Translations under genes and position numbers: made by a program
Assembly (NCBI GenBank): GCA_012295275.1
Contig: CM022670.1
Coordinates: forward strand, 3,783,264-3,843,263
Direction of reading: 5' to 3'
Length of the DNA: 60,000 nt
Source: Chrysomallon squamiferum
Lineage: Eukaryota > Mollusca > Gastropoda > Neomphalida > Peltospiridae
Shown here: in pieces, positions 28,066-41,600 of the stretch
Layout of the letters: each line of letters opens with the position of its first letter
Numbering within the stretch: the stretch's first letter is position 1
Notes under the pieces: generated by a model
What the model was told of the DNA's origin: nothing
Seen by the model: the letters and a program-made list of their open reading frames with translations, nothing else
Database searches by the model: none

Positions 28066-29197
28066 AAAATAAAAATAAAAAAAATATAATAAATCAAAAA
28101 ATTAAATAAATAACAAAAATTAAAAAGAACAGCCAGTAACTCTGATACTTTCTAGACAGAATTTGTGAAACAGTTTAACTTTCTTTACCTCTGTAATTCA
28201 CTGGTGTAATCCTGTCAGTTTTATTTTCTTCCATAGTAATTTTTTTTTTTAAAGATTTATTAACCTCATCTCTTATTTACACAGTCTATGTTCAATGTAC
28301 TTAGAAAATTAGGCTTAAAATCCAATATGAACATGTGTTATATTCATTCTTTGGTCGATATAAAAAATTCAACTTGACATTTCATTAACAATTCCAAACT
28401 GAACTTCAGAATAATGTAGTATACAACTTGACTCCCCAATAAATTTCAATATGAATTTGAAAGGACATTTGAGCAGATGTACAGAATTTCGTATTTAATT
28501 CATGGAGGACTTCAGTGAATTGCAGTATTCAGTATCTGTTTCACAATGGAAATCAAAAGCAAAAAACATTAATTAAAAATCGAAACGAAGATTATAATTA
28601 GTTGTATATCTATCAAAGATGAGATGGTTTATTTATTAGACACTGTGCAAGACAAAGCATAAAACAAAAAAATATCAATGAAGAACAAACAGATCGCGAC
28701 TGAAGGAACCAAAACAAGGCCACTAGATATCAACATTCCACATACAGTACACTTATTCGTATATATACACGAACTGTTGTACGAAGTATTGACTTAAAAA
28801 ATCACAAAGTTGTGTGATATAGAGACCAAAAAACAGAAAGAGTAGTATATAACGCTGTCAGTGTACTTTTCGCAGTTTCACCTTGGGACAGCAAACTTAC
28901 AAACTGTATATAATATTTGTTTACATTTTTTGTTTCATGTTCTGTTTATATTATAATGTATGTTTTAAATCACTATGCAAGAGTATATTATGCTTACAGA
29001 TACGTTGATAGAGTTTAAATAATTCAAAATACTTAATCAAGACCAAAATTTCGCTAAAGTCAAATTAGTTTTATTGCTTATAAAATTCATTTTAAATTGA
29101 TTTGTATTTATATATATATTTATTTTTTTTTGTATAGTCGTTATGATGAAACGTTTTATTATGCTAATTTCGATTTTTTCGGTTATTATTATTATTA

Positions 29198-29232
<35 letters not shown>

Positions 29233-29484
29233 GTCAACAGTTGAAGTGTTATTTCTTTTTCACCAAGCTTTAATTTTCGTTTAATTACTTTCAGTATGTT
29301 TACATCAAAATTATTGTTAAAATCAAAGGATGCATTTTCTTTTCTAATGTGAATGTTACCGTTCTTAGACATTGTGATATTAAAACTATTGTTTCTGTTG
29401 TGGTATTTGATCGTACGCGTCGAACATAATTATTACAAAACTTGGTATTTTTCTGTTTCTGCTTTATTTTATTTTATTTTAATA

Positions 29485-29489
<5 letters not shown>

Positions 29490-29557
<68 letters not shown>
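29490..29557. repeat. (TC)n microsatellite
   Basis: Pure TC tract of about 68 bp. Confidence 0.97.
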
Positions 29558-29562
<5 letters not shown>

Positions 29563-29643
29563 GTTTCAATAATTAATTAATTTAATGTTACTTCTAATGT
29601 TGTTACTGTTCTTATTTATTCATTTATTACTATTACTATTACT

Positions 29644-29648
<5 letters not shown>

Positions 29649-29700
<52 letters not shown>
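29649..29700. repeat. (ATT)n microsatellite
   Basis: About 17 ATT units. Confidence 0.95.
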
Positions 29701-29703
<3 letters not shown>

Positions 29704-30014
29704 AACAGATTTCAATAACCTCATTATAAAAGCTGGAAAAAAGATAATTTAAAACAGAAACTTAAAATATTTATATATACAGCCATTAATATTTTCTTAT
29801 ACTTTTAAATGCTGTGAATAGCGTTTAATATTATCTTAAATACTATAGTTTATATACAGAGCTAATTTATATTATAAGTATAAATATTACTATGCTAGAC
29901 ATATTCTGAATAAATGTATTTTCGAATAATTTTAAATTCTTAAAGAGGTATATATTATATTTTCATAATAACATATAATTCATATCATTGTTATATATAT
30001 GTATGTATGTAAAC

Positions 30015-30017
<3 letters not shown>

Positions 30018-30061
<44 letters not shown>
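30018..30061. repeat. (GT)n microsatellite
   Basis: About 22 GT units. Confidence 0.97.
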
Positions 30062-30063
<2 letters not shown>

Positions 30064-30701
30064 ATATACAGGGACAATAATTATAAAAGAAAATATAATA
30101 TGTATAGGTCAGCATAAACAGGGTGCACTATTATTTTATTACCTAATCAATTTGTTATGTAAGTAAATACTTCAAACAATTTTGTTAGTGATATTTAACC
30201 GGGCTGAATGTATAATATACTGTTATCATTTTGTTAAAACTGCAATTGAATATAACTTGTTTGTTATCTTGTTTTGTTAAATAAACCTACATTTTTATGA
30301 CGTGTACATAGATATTTTTGCCAAGGAAACATATTTTTGAATATACATGTTAAGAGGTTCAGTCTCGGGTATATTATCAGGAACATATTATTTTATTAAA
30401 GGTAATATATGTTTCGATAAATTCTTGTTGTTATTTATCTTGTGTGGGTGTCTGTTTTCATGCGCGTGTGTGCGCATATGTGCCTTGATTTTTAACAAAA
30501 TAGTTTAACTGAGAAACAGCATTGACCCTCCTACTACTATTACTACTACTACTACTATTACCATCACCACCACTACTACTGCTACTGCTGCTATTATTAC
30601 CACCATCTCACCACAACCACCACTGATACTATTGCCGCTACAACTAAAAGAAACAAAATTAAATGATATTTATTTTTGATAATCATCCGAAAATTATATT
30701 T

Positions 30702-31048
30702 CGCCTTACAGCCGTGTGTCAGAAGTGTCAGAGGACAGCGGTTTGATAAATAAAAATATAAATAAAAACAAATTCCTGTGTGTTATTATTTTATAAGCAA
30801 TGCTAGAGACTCGCAATCTTACAGCCTTATTTCAGGCGTGCCAGAGGATTGCTGCTTATTATTAACAAACAAACAAACAAACAAAGCAAAAAAAAAACAT
30901 TCTTACCTGCAAGGGACTCGCAATCTTACAGCCATATTTTCTTTCATGCCAGAGAAATGGCGTCTGTTCTGTTTTAGGGCCTGCAAGAAAATTCATAATA
31001 TTTCTGTATTTCTAGAGAAGCGCTGTGTTTCAGGCGTACAAAGATGTT
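30702..31048 (+). repeat. decayed ~106-114 bp tandem repeat
   Basis: The 19-mer GACTCGCAATCTTACAGCC is identical at 30809-30827 and 30915-30933 (106 bp apart). A third, weaker copy of CTTACAGCC lies at 30705-30713. Each is followed by a TTTCAGGCGTGCCAGAG-like block, and a fourth partial copy of that block lies near 31028. This makes three to four units. Origin unknown. Confidence 0.7.
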
Positions 31049-31439
31049 GCAGTATGTGATGAAGAAACGCTTCCCTGCATCAGAGCTTTTTGCTTTTATG
31101 CTGTTTCCGATCTTGCTATCGTGTACAGATTTGCTAAAGAATTGAGGTTTTTTTTTAACTTATAAATTTATTTATTTATTTGTTTATTGCTTGTGTTTCA
31201 TAAATTAAAGATTAAAATTAAGAACTACATCAAAAAAAAAAATAAATAAATAAATAAATAAAAACTCTCCATAACATGCAGACTTTACTTATTTAATTTT
31301 ATAATTTTTGTTATTAATAGTTAAACTTTATAGTTAGGGATTGAAACATGCTATGCCATTTTATGAAAAGAAAATAACAACAATAAACTAATGCTACTGA
31401 TATAATTAATACCGATTCTACAACAACAACAACAACAGT

Positions 31440-31440
<1 letters not shown>

Positions 31441-31495
<55 letters not shown>

Positions 31496-31515
31496 ATAAT
31501 AATAATAATAATAAT
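31441..31515. repeat. (ACT)n-(AAT)n compound microsatellite
   Basis: About 18 ACT units passing into AAT units. Confidence 0.95.
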
Positions 31516-33768
31516 AAAAATAATAATAATAATAATCATTATATGGCAACGTGGGTATGTCTTGTTGCTAATGATCAACGTCTGATTATAACAAACATAT
31601 ATTTAGTGATGTTTATCCAGTTTACTCCAACTGACAGTAAGTTAGGGAAATTTTCAAATAATGATATATTCTTCAACCTGCAAGTGCTCATAAAAACATT
31701 TTTGGAAATAAAATATATCTTACCTATTCGATCGAAATATTTTTCAGCATTATATAATCGGCTATTGTTCTTGTTCATGAATGACGTAATGACGCTGTTG
31801 TGTATTCTGTAATTAAATTCCCGCATTTGAATTGTGTTTAGTGCCTCATGTAATTATCATGTTCGTGTATTATTGTTACAGCTGAATGGTTTATTATAAA
31901 TAAGTTTTCAAGATTTGTGGTAGAGGTCTATTTTAAGAGCGTGAAAATTTACTTTATCTAATATAGTCAACTATTCTGTAAACGTAGGATCTACATTTTG
32001 TCTGTGCCTGTTCGTTCATCTAGTTACATAACCGCCATTTCTAAATTCATTTAAAACTACAACCAATGAAAATATTTTGTCTTCACCACGAAGTCTGGGC
32101 AATGCAGAATATGAAAAAAGAAACAACTGAATTTAATAATAATAATAATAATAATAATAAATTGCAAAAATTACCTAACATAATGGCAAAAATATATTTT
32201 AGGTTTATCAGATAATCTATTCTAGCCGAATGTCAAATAAGATTGAAAATAAGTTTGTATTCAAGGCAAAGCTTTGTTTTCATATAACGTTTTAAAAACC
32301 ATTACAGTGTATTATTATATTTTTGTTCATTTTAAATCCAACCGCTGTTTCTGTTTTGACGTTGTTTTTATCTTTAAGTGAACTTTCAAAATATAACTCT
32401 CATAAATAGTGAGTAGCCGATTGAACTTTGTAACAAACTGATATAATCATCCACAGCATTCTAGCTGTTAAGAATTAAATCGTCCGCAATCTCGTAATAA
32501 AATGTTATTTATCAGGAAATCCTTAAAATTCATTACATGCGGAAACGTGGATTTTACAATAAAAATTGATTTATGGGTTTGTTGTTTTGTTTTGTTTTGT
32601 TTGTTTTTGTTGATTGTTTTGTTTGTTTGATTGTTTTTGTATTTGAGTTTGTTTTGTTTGGCTTTTTGTGGGGGTTGTTATTTTTTGTGGTTGTTGTTGT
32701 TTTGGTGGGGGGTTATTGGTTTTTTGGGGGTATTGAATCTATCATAACTCACTTAAATGATTATTCACATCGATTCCACTAAGCACAAATCTCGTAAATT
32801 AAAATGAATGTTAAATACATTGTTATTGTCGCCTTCTTTTGGTAATATATAATTGTTCATTAACTTTGTACAGGTGTTTACACAAACAAACAATTTCTAC
32901 GAATTGTTTGGATCTCTATCAGACAGGAGGAATTTACCTACTATTCAAAATGTCAGCTTCCACAAAGTTCGATGATGTGTTATATGTTTTCTGAATAATC
33001 ATTATAATGGTAAGAAAACTGAATGAATGTATATTAAAAGTATATTCTTCGCACATTCGGTAGATATTTATATTACTTTTATATTTTGTATAATAGATTG
33101 AAAATGTGCACATTACACAGAATGCTTCAATATGGTAATGGTATTGTTCGGACTGCGACCGGCGGGATCCACGACCACGTAACAATACTATACGAAATTT
33201 GAATAAAGTGTTTACAGAAAAATTATGTGTTTATGTTAAAACCAATATAACATAGAAAAATAAATTTCAATTCATCTTTTATCAGCTATAACAGGTTTTG
33301 TTAGTGACCATTGAAAATGAAGTCCATCTTAAAATGATCTTTCGGAATCTTAAGTCAGACCAATAAAAATTTTGATTGAATCATTGAATGGACGTTAAAT
33401 ATTATAATTATATTCGACACGCATGTAGACAGTAGTGTATGACTCATACAGACAATTGATTGAATATCATAGGACGTAAATTGCTAGGCCAGGTTGTACT
33501 TTAAAAAAAAAAATAATAATAATAATAATGAAGAAAAATAAATAAATAAAATAATAATAATAATCATAATTAAACAAATAAATAATAATAATAATAATAT
33601 TTTTTACAAAAATCCTAGTAATTTAATCATAGCTTATAGTCAAACACTCATAACACTGGGATTTAGCCGAATATTTCTCAGTTCATCAAAATGTTAATAT
33701 ACAGCTGTAAATTATAATGATCTTCAATGATGTCTAAGATGTTTTGTTTTTTTAATGTCATTTAGTCA

Positions 33769-33793
33769 CACACACACACACACACACACACAC
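33769..33793. repeat. (CA)n microsatellite
   Basis: About 12 CA units, some 320 bp before the NFXL1 start codon. Confidence 0.95.
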
Positions 33794-34115
33794 ATTTCAT
33801 AGTATTATAATTTATATGAAAATATTTGTAATACAAATATTTCAGTATTATGTCATTAATTTAAAAAATCTTGGGTTCTAAATATCAAATTAAATAATAA
33901 TAATAAATTTTTAAAAAAGAAAAGAAAAAAGGTAAGTTGTACAACTAAAAAACAGAAAACATGAAATGTTGAAAAATATAGATTATTACTTATTACCAAG
34001 AGAAACAGAACTTTAAATTCAGATATTTAAAGTGATACATGTGACTTATAACTAATTTACTTGTTATTAACACAGTAGTCACATTTAGAGGTACAATGCT
34101 AACTGACGGATAAAC

Positions 34116-35570
34116 ATGGACTCCACGCCAGCATATCTGAAGGGGCGGGGCAGAGGCAGAGGGCGGGGAAGTTTTTCTCAACAGCAGAATGTTGCAAAAC
34201 CAGCTTTCTGTTCTGAAACCTCAAGAAAACCTGGTTTGGTAGTAAATTCAAATGAAAACAACAGTGAGTTTTTAAGTGTTGACTGCAGTATTTTAATCAT
34301 AATTACATTTTTATAGAATTTTATAACCGATTAAACATTTTCAATAAATCATGTATTAGTATATTACACAACGATGTTTCAGTGGTAATGGTCATTTATA
34401 TATGATTTATGAAACTAAAGAAAAATAAATATTTTCTGACTTTCCCAAGTAATCATTTTTATTTATTTATTTATTTTATACTACATGCAGATTATAATTA
34501 TAATTTATATATTAAGTGGAAAAAAAAGCAAATATAAAAGACATTTTCTCACTACAAAATGAATATTTAATTTGTATATAAAGAAAAAACACTAAAATAC
34601 AACAAAAAATTAATTTATATTTATTATGATTGTTGCTTAAAATATTAAATAGGACCATTGTATTATTAGCTGTAAAACAATACTTTCTCCAAACAAGTAT
34701 TAGTTCTTATTTTTTGCTTCAGAGAGATTTGCGGAAGCCAGTGCAAAGATACATCAGTCTGTACAGCGCCACCTAGAGGAGATGGATGATAATGGTTTCA
34801 GTTCTGACGAAGAAGACGACATTGGAGACAATGTTCTCGACAAAGTTTTTCAAACCTACTCCCATAACTTTGGTAAGAAGCAAATACGGTAATTTTCTTA
34901 CATCGTATTTTACTACTTAAAACTGTAGTTCTTCTTCTTTGTTTTTGTTTTTTGTTTGTTTGTTTTCTTCTTTTTTTTTGTGATTGATTTTTTTTTTTTT
35001 TTTTTTTTTTTTTATTTAACTCCAAAATATGATTCATATGATCTTTTAAAGATATAATTTTCAACTGTAATTTGACAATGTTTCATCAGATTATAGAATT
35101 TTTTTTAAAGAAATTTAATTTCTAATTAATTAATATCGTTGATTTTATTTTTATTATTCCTGGATGTTACAGCAGTTTACAACATACATAAGAGATGTCA
35201 TGTAAATAAAGCTCAGATTAACTTAATTATCATGTCTTCTTTTATTTTAATTTTACTTCATTTTAAGAAGAGAAAGAAAGTGTTGATATTGACAGAGCCC
35301 AAGAATACCTCCTTCACTCATTCCGTTCTGGTTCATCTGCTTGTGTTATCTGCATTGAGTCCATTAAAAAGGAAGATGCTGTTAGTATAGGACAACAATT
35401 TTTATAATTAAATAATTAATTAGGCCTAATAACATTTAACAAAACTGTTCTCAGTTTACAGATTTTAAATCTATGACTAATATGAAAAAAAAACATTCAG
35501 TGATATAAGTTTCGTTTGAAAGGTTTCCTTTCGATATCCAGTAGATAAATTTTCTTTTATATACAGTTCA

Positions 35571-35614
<44 letters not shown>

Positions 35615-38600
35615 AAAAGAAAATGTTTTGTGAGGACATAATTTGAGAATTTAATAACAGAAAGATTTGAACATTGAGTTTCATAATTTAAAGATTTTTC
35701 TATTTGGAATTTTTGTCTCTCTAACTCCCTCTCTCTTTCTTTATTTCTTTTTCTCTCTCTCTCTTGTATCTATAATCCATATCTACATCTGTTGATCTGT
35801 CTAACCTGTCTTATAGAAATAAAATTTTCAAACTGTTATTGCAGTAGACTAAAGCTGCTTTTAAAGAGAAGCATCTTAAGACTTTCATCAACTGATTCAC
35901 ATTCCATATTTTCTCAATTGACAGATCTGGACCTGTAGAGGATGCAGCTGTATGTTCCACATGCAGTGTATACAGAAGTGGGTGCGCGAGGGAGTGTACA
36001 TCCAAATGTACCAGTCAGGACAAGATTCCCCTTCTGAAAACATTCCATGGCACTGGTAAGTTCACTTAAGTCGTTACTTTTTATCACACTGATTTTGCTT
36101 CCTGACTATAATATCTTCAAACTGCACATGGTCAGTTTATTAAACAAACCAAAACAAGACCACGTAAGACTTGTAAAATAGTATCATTCTACTCAGAGAT
36201 TTAGTGTATCAGATATATCAGAATTAATATAATAATTTGGATTTCATAACAGGATTTCATTAAATAATATGATTCCACATAATACAAGTTCAAGCATTTT
36301 CATTTATTTTATTTTTTAACATAAGAGCTAAAAACCGCTATTCATTGTTTTTTTAATAATTTGTTTTCTCCTGCAGTCCAAAGTGTCGACGTGAATACAA
36401 ACCCAGTGAGTGTCCAACTCGGTATTTCTGTTTCTGTGGTAAAGTCCAGGATCCCAAGTTTGACGCCTGGCTTGTCCCTCACTCGTGTGGTCAGACATGT
36501 AACAAACAGCTGAAGCCAGACTGCGGTCATTCCTGTCTTCTGCTCTGTCATCCAGGTTTGTCTGCACATTTTGTTTCTTTAGTGGACGACACATTTTTTA
36601 CAGCATCCTAAATATTGAAATAAAAAGTTGACTTGCGAGTTGTAACATCATTGAGTAGGAAAGTTGAAGGTAAAATATATTGTACCCGATACAGTGTTAA
36701 GAAGAGATTAATTTTATAATTAGAGGTAAAATGTGACTGAACTCAAATTCACTATGCTGTCATCAAGAATATCATTTAGTTTTCAAGATTTAATTGTAAA
36801 ATTTAGATTATCTTGTAATAATTAAATACCTTGCTTTGAATGGTAATGTCATATTTATTGTTATTTTTACCTGTTTCTTACACTCTGGAAATCTGAATTA
36901 ACTATTAAATAGTGGCAGTCTTTGAACTGTTTGAATAATATTTTATTTTGTTATTTTTTTCAAATCGAGACTTTCTTTTAATTGCATCTATCTGTCTCTG
37001 TGTATGTTCATTTTTTTTTAACAGTTTTTCATTTTTAAACATTTTTAAAATTTATTATTTATTTATTGTACACATTAATCTTTATTTTATTTTATTCTAT
37101 TTTCAAAAATAATAAATGACTGTAAATTCTAATATTTTAAATAAATATTTATTGTTTTAACATGAAGAAAATTTAATTCTGTTTATTCTGTCTGTTGCAG
37201 GGCCTTGTCCACCATGTCCCCAGCTGGTGAAATCAAAATGTTACTGCGGCAAACAGTCGCCACAGACGCGACGATGTAGTGCACGAGACTGGGCTTGTAA
37301 CCAGCCATGTAGCAAAAAACTGTCGTGTGGACATCACAGGTGTGAACAGCAGTGTCACCCAGGTAGCCTCGTTAATAAACTCTTTGATGTTTTTTTCTTA
37401 TTCAGGTGTCGTAAAATTCTGATTTGTTGAAACTAAGCTATAATTTTTAGGTTTTAAAAAATTTTTACCCACCGATTTGTATTTATTTTATATTTTTCTA
37501 TTTAATGTGTCTTATTGTAAACTAAATTTTTTAAATTTATAAAAAAAAAAAAATTATCATTGTAATTTTAATTTTTATTCTTGTATATCAGTGTTAGGAT
37601 TTTGGGTTCCAGTGTTAGGAGTGTAAAAAATTAAAATAACAGAATAATATGGATAGATTTATTATTATTTGTTTGTTTACTTAAAGAATGGTTTGAACAA
37701 ATAGCATTAATAAATTCTACATATTTTTGTTATTTATAGAGACTAGTCATTTCAGAAAACAAAATATAAAAATAAAATATTGATTTTAGACGGTGGAATG
37801 AAGGTGCTTCCATTCACTGTACCACTTCTCATTATATAAACTAAAATTCTGTTGGGAAACCTGATGTGACAGTTGACAGTGATGATGCTGATGAAGGTAA
37901 ATAACACAGTATTATGTCTCAAATTTTAACAGGTGAATGTTCTCCATGTCCAAAAACCAGTGAACAGAAATGTTTGTGTGGAAAAAAGAAAACACTGAGA
38001 CCATGTGCCAGTCCCAAGTGGCAGTGTGATCAGGTAGTTACATCTTTAAACTTCTTTTTAAATAAATAACTTTATTTTTATTTATTTTTTATTTTTTTTT
38101 TTTTTTTTTTCATTTTTTATTTATAAATTTGAGAGCCTTTCAACACTTAATAAAGGACTGTAATTTTTTTAGTGAGTGTTGTTATATTACTTTATGTATT
38201 TTTTTTTTTTTTCTATTATTTTAAAATACTTATTTATTTGATTATTATTATTGCTTTTTTTGTTTGTGTGTGTGTTTATATATATTTTAATTTTTGCTGT
38301 TGTTACTATTGTGTGTTTTTTGTAGCCATGTGGTAGAACTCTGCAGTGTGGTAATCATGTGTGTGAGACTGTGTGTCACACAGGTAGGTGTGGAGATTGT
38401 CCTCGGTCTGGGAAGAGAAGCTGTCCATGTGGTAAAACAGGTCAGTCAGAAATACTCTCATAATATTTATAAAATTAGTTTGAAACAGCACCATGTCTTT
38501 GTTTCTTTTTTTTTTTTTTTTGTCTCAGAATTTTGAAACTATTAATGTGGATAATTATTTCGAATGAAATCATTTTGATAATTTAATTTTTCTATTACAA

Positions 38601-38633
38601 TATAATTGTTGTTGTTATTATCACAGTTATTGG

Positions 38634-38669
<36 letters not shown>

Positions 38670-41600
38670 TCTTGTTATTATTAGAATATGACCTGCCTTG
38701 TACTGAAGACGTGTCAACTTGTGGGGACACGTGTGGAAAGATGCTAGCCTGTGGTCATCATGCCTGTACTCAGAGATGCCATTTTGGTTCCTGTGGACCA
38801 GTGAGTTTCTGTTGTAATTTATAAAACAAAGAAAAGGAACAGAAATATTTTAATACTAAAAATTTATTATTTAGCATACGGTACCTCTATGACTGAGAGA
38901 ATGTACATGAAAGTTTGGATTAATTATTTTCACAAATCATATCGTTTTTATAGTTCTCCTGCCTGTAATTCAAAATACAATGCTTTGTGACAGATTGTCC
39001 ATTATTTGTGTCTTGTGTTAAAACAAGTAAAAATGGAGAGAAATATTTCACAAGCAGAAAACCATATTAAAGTTTTTCCCCAGTAATTTGATTTCACTGC
39101 ATTGTATTAATTTTTATACAGATTTTTTATATTAATGATATACAAAACCTGTCTTAATATATCTCTTGATGTGTAAAACATCACATTAAATTCACAAGAC
39201 ATTCATATATTTATGCTGCAGGCCATTATAAATAGATTTTCAAAATTTTGTCTAACACTGATTACAAAACAGACACCAATTGACTTTCAACATACAGAGA
39301 TATAGATATAGATAAACTATATATATATATAACAATTTACTGCAATATATATTTTTGTTTACCATCCAGTCTTTTTAAATAAATAAATACATATAATATG
39401 GATGTCAATGAAATTACTATTTGTATATAAATATATTGATATTTCAAGCCATTATTATATAAATTTTCATATTACATAGATCTGTCAGTATTACATATAT
39501 TTTCATATAGGCATCTATCAAGGGAACAAAAAGAATGGACATCAGTGACATGTACTGCCTATAATTCTTTTATATGTAAATACTAAATATACTGATATTG
39601 CAAGTAATTTCTACATAAAGTTTCATAAGATATCTATCAGTGGAACATGTCAAGTTGACATAAGCAACATTTACTGCCTATGAGTACAGATATTGCAGTT
39701 ACTTGTTTTTGCAACATCTGTGCATGTGTGTACTGTGATGTGATAAATACTGTTAACACTTTCAGTGTCTGCAAGTGGCTCTGAAGAGCTGCAGGTGTGG
39801 TCAGCGACAGAAGGAGGTCCCATGCAGCAAGGAATACCTGTGTGACATCAAGTGCACCAACTACAGAGACTGTGGAAAACACCAGTGTAAGAGAAAGGTA
39901 TGCATTCTAAATCACATCTTTATTTTTTAAGTGTGAGGTCTTTTGTTTTGTTTGTTTGTTTGTTTGTTTGTTTATTTATTTTTGTTTATTTCAGTGCTGT
40001 GATGGAAACTGTCCCCCCTGTGAACAGATCTGTGGGAAGACTCTTGGTTGCAGAAATCACAAATGTGCCAGCAGATGTCACAGAGGTAGCTGATTTCACA
40101 CAAACATATACCACTGCTTTTTCATGCACAAATTAAATAAATTCTTTAAAATATAAATAAAATATAAATTTAAAATTTTTCAATGATGTTTCAGTTCATA
40201 TTAACAAATTAATGTGTTATAATAATAGTCACAATATAACAAATCATACATTAATTTTTTTTTTTTTTTTTTTTTTACTGACACCTATAAAATATTAAAT
40301 ATGAATTTGAAATGATGAAGATGGTAGGGTTAAGACAATATAAGCTTTTTATTTATTTATTATTAAATAGAAACTTCACACATACATTCCCATTGACAGG
40401 AAAATGTATATTCTTTGGTACATATTTCTCAAACAATTGTCTATATTAATTATTACAAATAATGACGATTGTTTTGATTTTGTAGGTAACTGCTACCCTT
40501 GCCCCCTCACTGTGGATATTAGTTGTTTTTGTAAAGCTACGACTATAACAGTGCCCTGTGGTCGAGAAAAGATCACCAAACCTCCGCGATGCAACAAAAA
40601 GTGCCAGTAAGTCATCACAGTTAAACCCTCATTTGTATTTCTAGATAAAGTTACGTTTACAGTATGAGATCGGTTTGTTTGGTTCTTGTTGTTTTCTTAT
40701 ATTTTTAGATTATTATTTATTTGTTTTTTATTTTTTTATTATTATATTTCTTTCTTTTTTTGTTGAGGGTGGTAATTTAATTTATTTTTAAAATAAATAT
40801 TTGTTTAATTTATTAACTTATTTATTTATAAATAGTTTTTTATTTATTTTTATTTTTTTATTATTAGAATTTATTTATTTATTTATTTATTTATATTTTT
40901 TTATATTTTTTAATATATATATATATATTTTAAATGCTGACAACCAGTAATGGATATTTTTTATGTCATCTTGAAAATACACATAAAATTACTGTTGTTT
41001 GTTAATGTTTCTTATCTTGGAGTAACAGCTTGCCAGTACTTCACTGCTTTTATTTATGAGTACTTGTCAGGATCACTAATTCTTTTTTATATTTATTTAT
41101 TTATTTTATTTTTTTTTTTTAATAATGATGATGAATAAATATCTAACAATTATGTAAATTGAATGTTTTTAAAAAAATTATTTTAAAATGTTTTTTCTAT
41201 ATCATTTTAAATTTTAATTTACTAAACCATTACATAAAATTATTAAAATTTGTCCAGAATTCCAAGTAATTGTCATCATCCTTCGCGTGATCCTCATCGT
41301 TGTCACTTTGGAGAGTGTCCACTATGTCGACAGACCTGTTCTTTGCCTCTTCCAAACTGTCAGCATCTTTGTCCAGCCGTCTGTCACGATGCAGTCAAAG
41401 TCAGAATTCAAGATAATGTAAGTTACTGATACGTTTTTAAAGATAATGTAAGTTACTGATACGTTTTTAAAGATAATGTAAGTTACTGATACGTTGTTAA
41501 AGATAATGTAAGTTACTGATACGTTTTTAAAGATAATGTAAGTTACTGATACGTTTTTAAAGATAATGTAAGTTACTGATACGTTTTTAAAAATAATGTA

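Larger units (their letters stand above)
28070..34115. other. intergenic between SLC26 and NFXL1, no gene recognised
   Basis: Six kilobases of AT-rich sequence with many microsatellites (main ones listed separately), a short repeat family at 30702-31048, and frames such as 30778-31059, 31543-31812 and 32934-33185 that show no domain, no codon bias and no splice context. No TATA box stands out before NFXL1. Confidence 0.55.

Noticed and set aside
34798-35064. Minus-strand frame with poly-Lys
   Set aside because: It is antisense to NFXL1 exon 2 and continues through an intron T-run.
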